Positions 19,555-29,389 of a DNA stretch of 64,000 nucleotides are shown piece after piece. Origin of the DNA: Arenicella chitinivorans (lineage in GTDB: Bacteria; Pseudomonadota; Gammaproteobacteria; Arenicellales; Arenicellaceae); the NCBI RefSeq assembly GCF_014651515.1, contig NZ_BMXA01000002.1:717501-781500 (forward strand), in the 5' to 3' direction. Within the stretch, counting starts at the first letter, position 1; each line of letters opens with the position of its first letter. Made by a program: the position numbers and the translations under genes. A model generated the notes under the pieces. That model had not been told where the DNA came from and did no database searches. It saw only the letters and a program-made list of their open reading frames with translations.

Positions 19555-20616
19555 ATGGACCCGTTAACACAAGGCGTGGTCGGGATCACCGCTTCGCAGC
19601 TGGTGGCTAAGCGTAGTCAAAAAATGATTGCCGCTGGGCTCGGCTTTTGCTCCGGTATGGCAGCGGATTTAGATGTATTAATCAAGTCCGACACCGACCC
19701 ATTATTGTTTCTGGAATATCACCGTCACTTCACACACGCACTGGTGTTTATTCCTGTCGGTGCACTGATCTGTGCGCTTATTTTCGCTGGCGTGTTTCGA
19801 CATTGGCGACGGCGTAGCGAACTCAGTTTTGGTGCTATTTATCGGTTCTGTTTTGCCGGCTACGCGACCCACGCAGTCTTGGACGCGTGCACGACTTATG
19901 GCACCCAGTTGTTCTGGCCGTTCAGTGATGCACGTATTGCCTGGAACAGCGTGTCTGTTGTGGACCCCTTATTTACCTTGCCGCTATTGACGATCATATT
20001 GGTTGCGGTACTGCGCCGTTCCCACCATGCTGCACTATTCGCCATGGTGTATGCGCTGGGGTATCTTGGTGTCGGTGCGGTGCAGGAACATCGTGCTTTG
20101 GACGCCGCGCGTGCGCTCGCAGCAAGTCGTGGGCACGCACCGGTTCAGCTCGGTGTAAAACCGAGTTTTGGTAATCTGATCGTTTGGAAGAGTGTGTATC
20201 GGCATGGCGACAGTTATTACGTGGATGCCGTTCGGGTGCTGGCTAAGCCGGAAGTCTATGTGGGAGTCTCAGCGCCGAGACTCGATCTCAACCAACACTT
20301 TCCCTGGTTGGAGCGGGAAAGTCAGCAAGCTCTGGATGTCGCTCGCTTCGCCTGGTTTTCAAACCAGCACCTTGGGATCGACCCTCAAAACCCGAATCGG
20401 ATCATTGATATACGCTACTCCTTGATCCCAAATCAGATAACCGGGATGTGGGGTATCACGTTGGATCAGAATGCGACGACGGCTTCTCATGTCGCGTGGA
20501 GTAACAGTCGTCCAGCAGGTGATGCAGCAAGGCAGCGCCTACGTGAACTATGGCAGATGATTCGAGGCGATGGCGCCCAGCCACTCGACAGCATAATTAG
20601 AAACCGTACATCATAG
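19555..20616 (+). CDS. YdjM/LexA-regulated-type inner-membrane hydrolase-like protein
   Basis: The 353-residue protein begins MDPLTQGVVG and carries the metal-dependent hydrolase-like motifs of the YdjM family (DUF457): ADLD near residue 40, EYHRHFTHAL near residue 59, and later THAVLDACTTYGTQLFWP. Several membrane segments occupy residues 60-190, and a soluble C-terminal domain follows. Histidines and aspartates in these motifs suggest a membrane metal site, but no activity is known. It follows the ferredoxin gene by three bases; its end overlaps the converging SLC13 permease gene by 20 bases. Confidence 0.83.
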   Translation: MDPLTQGVVGITASQLVAKRSQKMIAAGLGFCSGMAADLDVLIKSDTDPLLFLEYHRHFTHALVFIPVGALICALIFAGVFRHWRRRSELSFGAIYRFCFAGYATHAVLDACTTYGTQLFWPFSDARIAWNSVSVVDPLFTLPLLTIILVAVLRRSHHAALFAMVYALGYLGVGAVQEHRALDAARALAASRGHAPVQLGVKPSFGNLIVWKSVYRHGDSYYVDAVRVLAKPEVYVGVSAPRLDLNQHFPWLERESQQALDVARFAWFSNQHLGIDPQNPNRIIDIRYSLIPNQITGMWGITLDQNATTASHVAWSNSRPAGDAARQRLRELWQMIRGDGAQPLDSIIRNRTS

Positions 20617-22417
20617 GGACAATCAGGCTGATCGCCACCAGCATAATAATGGTTAACGGTACGCCCGCTTTCACAAAGTCCATAAAGGTATACCCGCCTG
20701 CGTTCATCACCAATAAATTGGTTTGATAGGCCATGGGGGTAGCAAAACTCATGTTTGCACCGAACAGCACGGCCAACACAAACGCCTCGGGTGGCAGACC
20801 GAGTTGGGTTGCAATACTGATCGCAATCGGAGTGCCGATGACTGCGGCTGCATTGTTGGAGACGATGTTGGTGAGTATTGCCATCAATAACATCAAGCCG
20901 GAGAAAATGACCCGGTCAGACATGCCTGCGGTGATGCTCACAAACTCGTGCGCCACCCAGACTGTGGCTCCGGTTTGGGTCAAGGCGGTACCAAGTGCCA
21001 AGCTGGCCACAACAATCAGAATGACTTGTGCACTCAGTGCGCGCTGAATATCCTGCCATTTTAAGCAGTTGGTGAGGACCATGGCGAGTGCCCCAGCCAC
21101 CGCGCTGATGGCTATTGGCACTAGGCCAAGAGCTGCCGCAAGAATCGTGAGCCCCATAATAATCACGGCTCGCCCTGCGTATTTGGTTGAGGGCAGCTCT
21201 GTTGTTGCGTCTAACACCAGAAAGTGACCGCGGTTCTTAACCTCTTCGATACTCTCGTTGGAGCCCTGGACTAACAGAATGTCCCCCAGTCGCAACGGAG
21301 TTTTTGCTATCCCTTGCGGCATGTTTTCGAGCACCTTACCTTTGCGGTGAATTGCCAATGTGACCAGTTGATACACGTCCGAAAAGTGTACCTCGTTCAG
21401 CGTGCGGTGGATCATTGGTGAGCCACGGTCAATCACCAGTTCAGCAAGGTGTTGTGAGTCTTCTGATAGCGGGTTGTCATCACTGACTTCATGCCCTTTG
21501 GAATACAGCGTTGCACCGAGTACGCGTTCATATTCTTTGAGTTGCGTTGGAGTGTCTCGCACCAGCAGTCGGTCGCCTGCACGGATTTTCGCATCGGGTA
21601 ACGGAACGGTGAATGTGTTCTCCGAGCGGCGAATACCTGAGACCTGAATAGCACCTTCGGTTTTTTCAATAATCTCGGTCAGCGTCTTGCCGTCAGCGAA
21701 AGAGCCAGACTTAACATGCAGGTGCGCGGTGAAAATACGCGGTCCGCTATTCTCAAGGTTGGGGGTACGGTTAGGTAACAGTTTTGGGGCGATCAACCAC
21801 AGATAAACGATGCCGATCAACCCAGCCAGCGCTGCCGGCATAAAGAAATCGAACATGCCAATTTCTTCTAACCCCATATCCGACGCTACACTTACTACCA
21901 ATAGATTGGTAGAGGTGCCGATGGTCGTCGTCATGCCGCCTAACAAGGTTGCCAACCCCATGGGCATCAGGATGCCGGACGGTGAGTTTTTAGTTCGAAT
22001 CGCGACATTCAGCATTATCGGTAGCAATAACACCACGATCGGCGTGTTATTCACCACGGCGCTCAATAACGCGGAGACCAGAAGCGTGATCAGTACCGAT
22101 AACATAGGGCTGAACGACCACAGTTTTGCAAGGCCGCGCCCGATTGGATCCAGCGCACCAGTGCGGACCAAGGCATAGCCCGCGACCATTAATCCGCACA
22201 CAGCAACCAGTGCTTCATGTGCGAACCCGGCAAAAAACATCACTGGTCGCAGCGTTTGTCCGGCGCTGTTCTGATACGGGAATACCTGAAAACTGATGGC
22301 GAGAATCACAACCACCATGAGGCTTGACGTTTCCAAGGGAATTCGTTCGCGTGTAAACAGAATAAGTGCGAAGACGGTGAGGCCGAGTGCCCACATCGCA
22401 TGAGGGTCAAGCTGCAT
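20597..22417 (-). CDS. SLC13-family permease with two RCK-C (TrkA-C) domains
   Basis: A membrane transporter of about 606 residues. Two transmembrane halves flank a soluble middle with two TrkA-C-like domains (RAGDRLLVRDTP and LRLGDILLVQGS). Helix-hairpin signatures of the SLC13/DASS group appear as NNTPIVVLLLPI and TTIGTSTNLLV in the first half and NIVSNNAAAVIGTPIA in the second. The start is placed at ATG 22417 (MQLDPHAMW), which sits next to the first membrane helix; an upstream ATG at 22468 would add 17 unlikely residues. Probable Na+-coupled uptake of a dicarboxylate, sulfate or similar anion. It is divergent from a second SLC13 gene. Confidence 0.9.
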   Translation of the reverse strand: MQLDPHAMWALGLTVFALILFTRERIPLETSSLMVVVILAISFQVFPYQNSAGQTLRPVMFFAGFAHEALVAVCGLMVAGYALVRTGALDPIGRGLAKLWSFSPMLSVLITLLVSALLSAVVNNTPIVVLLLPIMLNVAIRTKNSPSGILMPMGLATLLGGMTTTIGTSTNLLVVSVASDMGLEEIGMFDFFMPAALAGLIGIVYLWLIAPKLLPNRTPNLENSGPRIFTAHLHVKSGSFADGKTLTEIIEKTEGAIQVSGIRRSENTFTVPLPDAKIRAGDRLLVRDTPTQLKEYERVLGATLYSKGHEVSDDNPLSEDSQHLAELVIDRGSPMIHRTLNEVHFSDVYQLVTLAIHRKGKVLENMPQGIAKTPLRLGDILLVQGSNESIEEVKNRGHFLVLDATTELPSTKYAGRAVIIMGLTILAAALGLVPIAISAVAGALAMVLTNCLKWQDIQRALSAQVILIVVASLALGTALTQTGATVWVAHEFVSITAGMSDRVIFSGLMLLMAILTNIVSNNAAAVIGTPIAISIATQLGLPPEAFVLAVLFGANMSFATPMAYQTNLLVMNAGGYTFMDFVKAGVPLTIIMLVAISLIVPMMYGF

Positions 22418-22620
22418 AAAGTGTCTAGTTGCTGTTAGTGAGGCTTCATTATAAGAGCAACATCGCACATGGTTTCAAGCGATAAATTTTCTTTCTGCGC
22501 TTGCATTTTCTAAAAACGTTTCCTATTCGCATCAGTGATGTAGAAGGGCACGTATGTTACGCCTGCGCTATGATAGAATACTCGGAACACTAACCAGCCA
22601 ATTATCATAAAACAAACAAG

Positions 22621-24474
22621 ATGTTAGAAGTCGCGCTGACGCCCGAAATAATAGCCGTTCTGGGAATTTTGGTTTTTGCTGTGACTCTGTTTGTTTTTGA
22701 GGTGGTGCGAGTCGATGTCGCCGCCTTGCTGGTGTTGGTTTTGCTCGGTCTATCCTCGCAGGTAGAAGCCTTTAATGGTGGATTGATTCCAACCTATCAG
22801 CTGTTTGAAGGCTTTTCGAGTAATGCGGTGATGTCAATTATCGCGGTGATGATTATCGGGGCAGGTCTCGATAAAACCGGTGTGATGGGCGTTATGGCTG
22901 CGCAAATATTAAAACGCGCGGGTAAAACTGAGTCGCGCATCATGTTCGTGCTTTCCATGTGCGTCGCTTATATTTCCAGCTTCATGCAAAACATCGGTGC
23001 GGCCGCCTTGTTCCTGCCGGTAGCCAGTCGGATCTCGCGTCGGACAGCGATCCCGTTGTCACGCTTACTGATGCCCATGGGGTTTTGCGCCATTCTTGGC
23101 GGCACCATGACCATGGTTGGGTCGAGCCCGTTAATTCTGCTTAACGATTTGATTGAAAGCGCCAATTTACATTTTCCGGACAACGCCATTCCCATGGAGC
23201 AGTTCGACTTATTCTCGGTGACCCCAGTGGGGTTTGCGCTGGTAATGAGTGGCATTACTTATTTCCTATTATTCGGCAAGAAAATCCTGCCGATGGCTGA
23301 AAAACAGACGCTAACCACCGAGAATTTGCAACACTACCGTGACGTGTACGGAATTGACGGGCGTATTTTTGAAGTCCGTGTGACCGAAGATAGTGACCTG
23401 GCAGGCTTGCGTTTGGGTGAGGTGCAGGGGCACGGACGCTCGGGTTGGATTTTGGGGATCAAGACGACAGAGTCAACGCAAATCATTCCACCTCAGGATG
23501 CACTGATTCCATCCGGCGCGTTGCTGGCCATTATGGGGGCGCGTCAGGAGATTCAAGATTATGCCGAAGCGCATCAACTGGAAATTAGCCCGTTTCTCAA
23601 TGAGTTTGCAGAAGCCCTGAACCCGACTACCGCGGGGATTGCCGAAATTGTTATTCCGCCAGACTCTGATCTGATCGGCAAAACGATCTCAGAGTGTGAT
23701 ATTCGTAAGCGCTTTGGTATGCGTGTGTTGGCGGTATTTCGCATCGACACCGTGATTGATGATGCGTTATCGAGCCTTAAGTTGCAGGCCGGAGACACCA
23801 TGGTGGTTCACAGCCGCTGGCAGGACATGATCCAGGTCGCAAAAGACAAACGCTTTGCGGTGGTGACAGACTTCCCGAAAGAGGAGTTTCGGACCAATAA
23901 ACTGCGCAATGCTTCAGTGGCGTTTTTAATTGCGATTAGTTTGGTATTGTTTAGTGATCTACCGTTAGCACTGTCGCTGATGGTCGGTGCCGTCGGTATG
24001 GTGCTTGGCCGCGTTTTAGATATGGAGGAGGCCTATAATGCCGTATCTTGGCAGACTGTGTTTTTACTGGCCTGTCTGATTCCGCTTGGCCTAGCCATGC
24101 AGCAGTCTGGTGCTGCCGCGTACCTGGCATCCTTGGCGCTTACAGTGATGGATGGTTTGCCGGTCTGGGTGATCCAATTGTTTCTCGCCATCATCGCGAC
24201 CGTGTTTACCTTGGTCATGTCGAATGTTGGTGCAACTGTACTGTTGGTGCCATTGGCAATTCAAATCGCGTTGGGGGTAGGTGCCAATCCCGCTGTGTTC
24301 GCACTGACTGTTGCACTGGCTACATCCAACTCCTTTCTCATTCCGACGCACCAAGTAAATGCACTGATCATGGGACCGGCCAGTTATAAGGTCGTGGATT
24401 TTATGCGTGCCGGTTTGGGCATGACTGTGTTGTTTCTGACCGTCATGCTGGTGATGTTGAACTTATTTTATTAA
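22621..24474 (+). CDS. SLC13-family permease with RCK-C domains
   Basis: A 617-residue homologue of the divergent neighbour, with the same plan: transmembrane half, two soluble TrkA-C-like domains (IPSGALLAIMGARQE and LKLQAGDTMVVHS), transmembrane half. Signatures include YISSFMQNIGAAALFLPVA and GGTMTMVGSSPLILLNDL. The first-half motif differs from the neighbour (QNIGAAALFLP against NNTPIVVLLLP), so the pair are diverged paralogues, not recent copies. Substrate is unknown. A TATGAT -10-like hexamer lies about 50 bases upstream. Confidence 0.9.
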   Translation: MLEVALTPEIIAVLGILVFAVTLFVFEVVRVDVAALLVLVLLGLSSQVEAFNGGLIPTYQLFEGFSSNAVMSIIAVMIIGAGLDKTGVMGVMAAQILKRAGKTESRIMFVLSMCVAYISSFMQNIGAAALFLPVASRISRRTAIPLSRLLMPMGFCAILGGTMTMVGSSPLILLNDLIESANLHFPDNAIPMEQFDLFSVTPVGFALVMSGITYFLLFGKKILPMAEKQTLTTENLQHYRDVYGIDGRIFEVRVTEDSDLAGLRLGEVQGHGRSGWILGIKTTESTQIIPPQDALIPSGALLAIMGARQEIQDYAEAHQLEISPFLNEFAEALNPTTAGIAEIVIPPDSDLIGKTISECDIRKRFGMRVLAVFRIDTVIDDALSSLKLQAGDTMVVHSRWQDMIQVAKDKRFAVVTDFPKEEFRTNKLRNASVAFLIAISLVLFSDLPLALSLMVGAVGMVLGRVLDMEEAYNAVSWQTVFLLACLIPLGLAMQQSGAAAYLASLALTVMDGLPVWVIQLFLAIIATVFTLVMSNVGATVLLVPLAIQIALGVGANPAVFALTVALATSNSFLIPTHQVNALIMGPASYKVVDFMRAGLGMTVLFLTVMLVMLNLFY

Positions 24475-24585
24475 CGCTCTGAAAAGTAACCCGTTTTGCC
24501 TTATGGCGTGTGGCAGAATTTGTTAATCTTGAGACCGGTGGCGTATGCCTAAAACCGATCAATCTGACTATAAAACCCAATTATT

Positions 24586-25044
24586 ATGAAAAGACTTCTC
24601 GTTCTGTTTGCGCTGTTGTTTGTAGCCGCTTGTGATGACGGCGACAGTGATTCCGGAGGCATGGTAACCCCAACTCTACCGGGTACCGATGTGCCATCCA
24701 CATTTGTTGGTGTTTATAGGGGTACTTTGGAGGTCACTGCTGAAGCGTTGGGCATTCGAGAAACCGACTCGTTCCCGATCACCGTGACGGTGACTGAGGA
24801 TGCAAGAATTCGGTTTGATGGTGATGACCCTGACGAGACGTTTACGGTTGGTCTGAACAACGATGGGTCATTCAGTGGCAATTTGCCGATCACTGAGGAC
24901 GACTGTCAGGGCACTGTGGGCGTGACCGGAACGGTCGATGGGACCACCGTATCCGGAACGGTCTCGGGTGATGGAAAATGTAATTCAGGCGGGTTGGATT
25001 TTGACGTAACCTTGAGCGGTACGTTTAACGCAACACGCTCTTAG
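24586..25044 (+). CDS. Small lipoprotein of unknown function
   Basis: The 152-residue protein has a clear lipoprotein signal (MKRLLVLFALLFVAAC, cysteine at residue 16), an acidic Asp/Ser/Gly linker, and a beta-rich domain of about 110 residues with repeated T-x-T patterns and two further cysteines (DDCQG and GKCNSGG) that could form a disulfide in the periplasm. It resembles small lipocalin-like or META-like lipoproteins in composition only. It stands alone and converges on ispG. Confidence 0.78.
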   Translation: MKRLLVLFALLFVAACDDGDSDSGGMVTPTLPGTDVPSTFVGVYRGTLEVTAEALGIRETDSFPITVTVTEDARIRFDGDDPDETFTVGLNNDGSFSGNLPITEDDCQGTVGVTGTVDGTTVSGTVSGDGKCNSGGLDFDVTLSGTFNATRS

Positions 25045-25057
25045 TCCCTTGTAAACA

Positions 25058-25085
25058 CGGCAGGCTTGGGAGTCGAAGCCTGCCG
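25058..25085. terminator. Hairpin between converging lipoprotein gene and ispG
   Basis: CGGCAGGCTT pairs with AAGCCTGCCG, a perfect 10-bp stem with an eight-base loop, in the 54-base gap between two converging genes. There is no T run on either side, so it may mark an mRNA 3' end rather than a classical intrinsic terminator. Confidence 0.6.
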
Positions 25086-25098
25086 AGTGGATTGCTGG

Positions 25099-26241
25099 TT
25101 AGATCTGAGATTTTTGTGCAATCAGGGAATCCAGTTCGACTTTGAGTTTGTCGAGAATGGTATCGTAACCATACGCCCCCAACTTTTCCCCGCGCCGCTT
25201 TAGGTTTACTTGGCGCGGCCCACACCACAAGCCTAGGTCTGCATCGTCTGTTTCGCCTGGCCCGTTCACACGGCAACCCATTACGGCGATGGTGATTTTA
25301 TGCTCTTCTGCGTACGCGGTCATCTCTTTGACATCTTGTGCCAGCTCAATGAACGCCTCGTTTTCAACGCGCGAGCAGCTTGGGCAGCTGATGATATTTA
25401 ATTTGTCTGGGTCAAAGGCAACAACACTACGGACGCGTCCGGCATAAATGTCATCAATTATTTCGTGGCCTGCATCGACTTCGTCTGCTTTGATCTTATT
25501 CGGTAGTGTCAGTGACACACGCACGGTGTCGCCGATGCCGCGGCTAATCAGCTGCTCAAAGGCAATTCGAGTTTTGATGATACCCATCGGCGGCATGCCA
25601 GCCTCGGTCACACCTAAGTGTAACGGCACATCGGGGCGAGCCTCGGCAAAGCGAATATTAGCGGTAATAACTTTCTGCGGATCCGAATCTTTCAATGAAA
25701 CGCAGTAACGTGTAAAGCCAATCGAGTCCAGGTATTCGCAATGTTCCAATGCCGAGTCCAACATTGGCGATACGGAGTCGCGTGGATCGTATTTTTCAAG
25801 TTTGTCCGGGTCAACGGAGCCGCAGTTAACTCCTACCCGCATTGCACAATCATTATCACCAGCGATATTGGCAAGATAACGGACTTTTTCCTGCCAGGTT
25901 TTTGCGCGCTCGTGATGAAACAGGTGTCCAGGGTTGTAGCGGATCTTGTCCACATGCGGGGCAACCAATTCTGCCATTCGGTAATTTTCTTGCAGGTCAA
26001 CCGACAGGATCGCGTCGGTTTCTTTACGAATTTCAGCCAGTGCTCTGGCATCGGCTTTGTTGTCTACAGCAATGCGGACAACACCGGCTTTGCGCGCGTG
26101 CAACGCATTGGTTTGTTCGACCGTCGCAGCAATGTCTTGTGTGCGCGTGGCGCACATGCTTTGTACTAGAATCGGATGGTGGTTGCCAATAAAGCGTTTT
26201 CCGATGGCAACTTCGCGTGTCGGATTGCGTTTGATCTTCAC
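25099..26241 (-). CDS. ispG: 4-hydroxy-3-methylbut-2-enyl-diphosphate synthase
   Basis: The 380-residue protein matches IspG (GcpE), the iron-sulfur enzyme that turns methylerythritol cyclodiphosphate into HMBPP, the step before IspH in the MEP isoprenoid pathway. The N-terminal barrel begins [12 protein letters not shown] and carries the HPILVQSM segment. The [4Fe-4S] cysteines are in ISCPSCSR near residue 272 and [10 protein letters not shown] near residue 308, where the glutamate is the fourth ligand. Length is close to E. coli IspG (372). It lies 69 bases downstream of the CcsA-like gene on the same strand. ispD and ispF lie elsewhere in the window. Confidence 0.95.
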   Translation of the reverse strand: MKIKRNPTREVAIGKRFIGNHHPILVQSMCATRTQDIAATVEQTNALHARKAGVVRIAVDNKADARALAEIRKETDAILSVDLQENYRMAELVAPHVDKIRYNPGHLFHHERAKTWQEKVRYLANIAGDNDCAMRVGVNCGSVDPDKLEKYDPRDSVSPMLDSALEHCEYLDSIGFTRYCVSLKDSDPQKVITANIRFAEARPDVPLHLGVTEAGMPPMGIIKTRIAFEQLISRGIGDTVRVSLTLPNKIKADEVDAGHEIIDDIYAGRVRSVVAFDPDKLNIISCPSCSRVENEAFIELAQDVKEMTAYAEEHKITIAVMGCRVNGPGETDDADLGLWCGPRQVNLKRRGEKLGAYGYDTILDKLKVELDSLIAQKSQI

Positions 26242-26310
26242 GAGATATCTATTCTTAAGGTTGACGATAGTAGACGCGTCACGGGGCTGCCCAGCGACGC
26301 CGGCGCTAGT

Positions 26311-27141
26311 TTACTGCACGCTTAGGCTTTCTGACACGATTTTAGTACCGAAATAACCTAATTGTATTAAAAGGAAGCCACCAACGGTCCATAGTACCGC
26401 TTGTGAACCACGCATGCCGTGGCGAACTCGACGGTACAGTAGTGTCGCAAATACCAACCATCCGAGCATCGCCAGAATGGTATGGTGCTTGAAGATGAAT
26501 GGATTGCCAAAAATTTGTTGGCTGAATATAGCGCCGCTCGCCAGGGTGAGGGTGAGTAACACGAAACCCATCCCGGCTAAGCGAAACAGTAAGACTTCCA
26601 TAGTTTGCAATGGCGGCAAGGCCATTAACATGCGAGGGCTGGCGCGGTGTTTGATCTGACGCTCTTGATAACTGTACAGCAGTGCTTGTACCGCAGCCAG
26701 TGCCAGCATGGCGTAAGCACAGATCGACACCAGTAGGTGGAGTCGAAAGGTGGTGCTGGTGTTGCGCATAATCAGCGGTGCATCGTCCCACAGCAGGGTG
26801 AATAGCAACGAGGCAATGGTCAGCGGGAACACTAAGACACCTAGGCGTCGGATCGGTAAGGCCGTGCTACCCAGTAAAAAAATGCCGACCACCACAGCGC
26901 TGACCACGGTGGTCATGCTATGGAGCCCAAAATTGAACGCGGTACCAGTTTGACTCAATTGCCAAGCGGCAGCGATGTGCAGTAAACAGGCTAGGGTGCC
27001 AAACGCGAATGCCGCCCGGATGTAGGTTTTTCTTGGTGGTGCGTTGTTACCGGACACGGTGTTGCGAATGTGCATCACAATGAGCAGGGTGGCGACCAGA
27101 TACAACGCCATTGCGACACTTATTTGCAATGTTATGGGCAT
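26311..27141 (-). CDS. CcsA/HemX-like inner-membrane cytochrome assembly protein (YpjD type)
   Basis: A 276-residue integral membrane protein with about eight hydrophobic segments. Conserved histidines in RLHLLVSICAYAMLALAAVQ and FKHHTILAMLGWLVF and the aromatic-rich late loops fit the CcsA/HemX group of cytochrome c assembly proteins. It is divergent from ffh, the same neighbourhood as ypjD-ffh in many gammaproteobacteria. Haem handling is inferred from family only. Probably co-transcribed with downstream ispG. Confidence 0.87.
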   Translation of the reverse strand: MPITLQISVAMALYLVATLLIVMHIRNTVSGNNAPPRKTYIRAAFAFGTLACLLHIAAAWQLSQTGTAFNFGLHSMTTVVSAVVVGIFLLGSTALPIRRLGVLVFPLTIASLLFTLLWDDAPLIMRNTSTTFRLHLLVSICAYAMLALAAVQALLYSYQERQIKHRASPRMLMALPPLQTMEVLLFRLAGMGFVLLTLTLASGAIFSQQIFGNPFIFKHHTILAMLGWLVFATLLYRRVRHGMRGSQAVLWTVGGFLLIQLGYFGTKIVSESLSVQ

Positions 27142-27229
27142 ATCGCTGCGTAAAACTCGGTTGTTAGGGTGAGATTTTGAATCAGTGCGAGTAGAATATC
27201 ACACCTGTTTCTGAAGCCAATGAATAACT

Positions 27230-28624
27230 ATGTTTGAACAACTCGGTGATCGTTTACAAGGTACGCTCAAAAAATTACGCGGCCAAGCCCGACTGACGGA
27301 AGAAAATATTTCTGATGCCATGCGCGAAGTCCGAATCGCGTTACTCGAAGCGGATGTCTCCCTGCCGGTGGTAAAGTCTTTTATCGGCAAGGTTAAAGCA
27401 AAAGCCATTGGTACAGATGTATCCAAGAGTCTGAATCCTGGCCAGATGGTTATCAAGATCGTTCAGGATGAGCTGGTCGAATTAATGGGTGCCGCCAATG
27501 ACGCACTGAATTTGGCACAAACGCCACCGGCGGTAATTCTGGTTGCGGGTCTGCAAGGTGCGGGTAAGACCACCACGGTCGGTAAACTGGCGAATTTACT
27601 CAAACACAGAGAAGGGAAACGTGTCATGGTGGTGAGCGCGGACGTGTACCGTCCCGCTGCGATCCTGCAGCTGAAAACCTTGGCCGAATCGATCGACGTG
27701 ACCTATCACCCGAGTTCGGCTGACCAGAATCCAGTTGATATCGTCAATGGCGCCAAGTTAGCGGCAAAAAATGCGGTCATGGATGTGTTGATCGTGGATA
27801 CTGCGGGTCGACTGCACGTCGACCAGCAGTTGATGCAGGAGATCAAGGCCGTCCACGCAGCAGCGAATCCGGTCGAAACCCTCTTTGTGGTTGACAGCAT
27901 GACGGGCCAGGATGCGGTGGTGTCAGCCAAAGCGTTCGATGAAGCCTTACCGTTGACGGGTGTCATCTTAACCAAAACCGATGGCGACGCGCGTGGTGGT
28001 GCAGCGCTGTCGATCCGAGAGGTTACCGGCAAGCCGATTAAGTTTTTGGGTATCGGCGAAAAAATAGACGGCATCGAAGCCTTCCACCCTGATCGTATCG
28101 CATCGCGCATTCTCGGAATGGGCGATGTGATGACCTTGATCGAAGAGGCTGAGCAAAAAGTTGACAAAGAAAAGGCTGAAAAGCTGGTCAAAAAGCTCAA
28201 GAAAGGCAAAGGCTTCGATCTGGAAGACTATCGTGACCAGGTTGCACAAATGAATAACATGGGTGGCATTGAAAGCCTGATGGGCAAGCTGCCTGGCATG
28301 GGTAATTTAAATCTGCCAGCCGGTGCCATGGGGGGCGTGATGGGCGATATGAATAAAAGTGTCGCCATTATCAATTCGATGACACCGAAAGAGCGTCAGT
28401 TTCCAGCGCTCATCAAGGGCAGTCGCAAAAAGCGTATAGCGTTAGGCTCAGGTACTCAGATCCAGGACGTCAATAAAACGCTGAAGCAATTTACGCAGAT
28501 GCAGAAAATGATGAAGAAGATGGGCAGTAAAGGCAAGATGATGAAAATGATGCGAGGCATGGGGGGGATGCCTGGTATGGGGGGTAAATTCCCTCCGGGC
28601 GGCGGTGGCGGGATGCCGTTTTAG
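27230..28624 (+). CDS. ffh: Signal recognition particle GTPase Ffh
   Basis: The 464-residue SRP54-type GTPase binds 4.5S RNA and signal peptides and delivers ribosome-nascent chains to FtsY. The N domain comes first (MFEQLGDRLQGTLKKLRGQ). The G domain holds the P-loop GLQGAGKTT near residue 107, DTAGR and TKTDGDARGGAALS. The methionine-rich M domain ends with repeated MxxM and a GGGGGMPF tail. Length and all motifs are normal. It is transcribed away from the ccsA-like gene across about 90 bases. Confidence 0.97.
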   Translation: MFEQLGDRLQGTLKKLRGQARLTEENISDAMREVRIALLEADVSLPVVKSFIGKVKAKAIGTDVSKSLNPGQMVIKIVQDELVELMGAANDALNLAQTPPAVILVAGLQGAGKTTTVGKLANLLKHREGKRVMVVSADVYRPAAILQLKTLAESIDVTYHPSSADQNPVDIVNGAKLAAKNAVMDVLIVDTAGRLHVDQQLMQEIKAVHAAANPVETLFVVDSMTGQDAVVSAKAFDEALPLTGVILTKTDGDARGGAALSIREVTGKPIKFLGIGEKIDGIEAFHPDRIASRILGMGDVMTLIEEAEQKVDKEKAEKLVKKLKKGKGFDLEDYRDQVAQMNNMGGIESLMGKLPGMGNLNLPAGAMGGVMGDMNKSVAIINSMTPKERQFPALIKGSRKKRIALGSGTQIQDVNKTLKQFTQMQKMMKKMGSKGKMMKMMRGMGGMPGMGGKFPPGGGGGMPF

Positions 28625-28640
28625 GACGCAAATTATGCGT

Positions 28641-28689
28641 GCAACGCTTGATGTGTTGGGTTTTCGGACTCAACGCTAATAAGCGTTGC
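28641..28689. repeat. Nested hairpin downstream of ffh
   Basis: GCAACGCTT (28641-28649) pairs perfectly with AAGCGTTGC (28681-28689), and inside it GTTGGGT (28655-28661) pairs with ACTCAAC (28668-28674) with one G-U. A second inverted repeat follows: AACAGCGAG at 28751-28759 and CTCGCTGTT at 28794-28802. No T run follows the first, so it is a weak terminator at best; a structured 3' UTR or small RNA is possible. It occupies the gap between the converging ffh and DoxX-like genes. Confidence 0.5.
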
Positions 28690-28878
28690 CGGAAAGGGCA
28701 GGGGCCGGCTGGGCTTCCATTCCCGACCGACCCCATTAGCTGCGGCTAGTAACAGCGAGTCAACGTCTCTGTTGTGGTGCTTCATCCTGAAGCCTCGCTG
28801 TTGACGTAATAATAGGCAAGGCTTGTCGTATGCGCCTCACCCGGTCGGGTGAAATTCAGAATTGTGCTCGAAAATACA

Positions 28879-29325
28879 CTATGCAGTCTGCCGTTTCTTG
28901 GGGTCGCTGCTGAGTACAAAGATCAGAAAACAACTGATCCACACTCCGCAGGCCATATAAAACAGGGCGCCACCGTCGGTGTCACCTGCGGCGTTTATGG
29001 TGCGATCAATGCCAAGTGGTGTCCCAAGGTGAAAGAAGATCGCACCTGAGATCACAACCAGTCCGATTAAAGCACCCAGTCGGCGCGTTGTCGGGAAGAC
29101 CAGCAAGCCACTGGCAATCAGTTCTACGCCACCAACTGCGTAGCCACCAAAATTTGCAAACATAGGGGCAATCACGCCTAAGCCGATGTCGTGCATCCAT
29201 GCTGCGATCGTAGTGAAGATGATCGTAGTTTGTTCTGATCCAGCAAACTTAAAGACCAGCGACTGAACGAATACGAAGACGACGTATCCAATGAGAAGGT
29301 AGGTAAGCCCTTTTTTTAACGTCAT
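28879..29325 (-). CDS. DoxX-like small membrane protein
   Basis: A 148-residue membrane protein, starting at the ATG that gives MTLKKGLTYLLIGY; an ATG eight codons upstream (29349) is less likely. Four hydrophobic segments, with GVELIASGLLVFPTTRRLGALIGLVVISGAIFF in pieces typical of DoxX-like proteins, and an aspartate-rich loop (INAAGDTDGGALFYMA). No catalytic residues are evident and the function is unknown. It ends close to the ffh 3' region, which it converges on. Confidence 0.75.
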   Translation of the reverse strand: MTLKKGLTYLLIGYVVFVFVQSLVFKFAGSEQTTIIFTTIAAWMHDIGLGVIAPMFANFGGYAVGGVELIASGLLVFPTTRRLGALIGLVVISGAIFFHLGTPLGIDRTINAAGDTDGGALFYMACGVWISCFLIFVLSSDPKKRQTA

Positions 29326-29389
29326 GATGAAGCCTGCGTTGGTTAACAACAGGCCTCATCATAAACGATGTACTTAGGCGTATGCTGGA

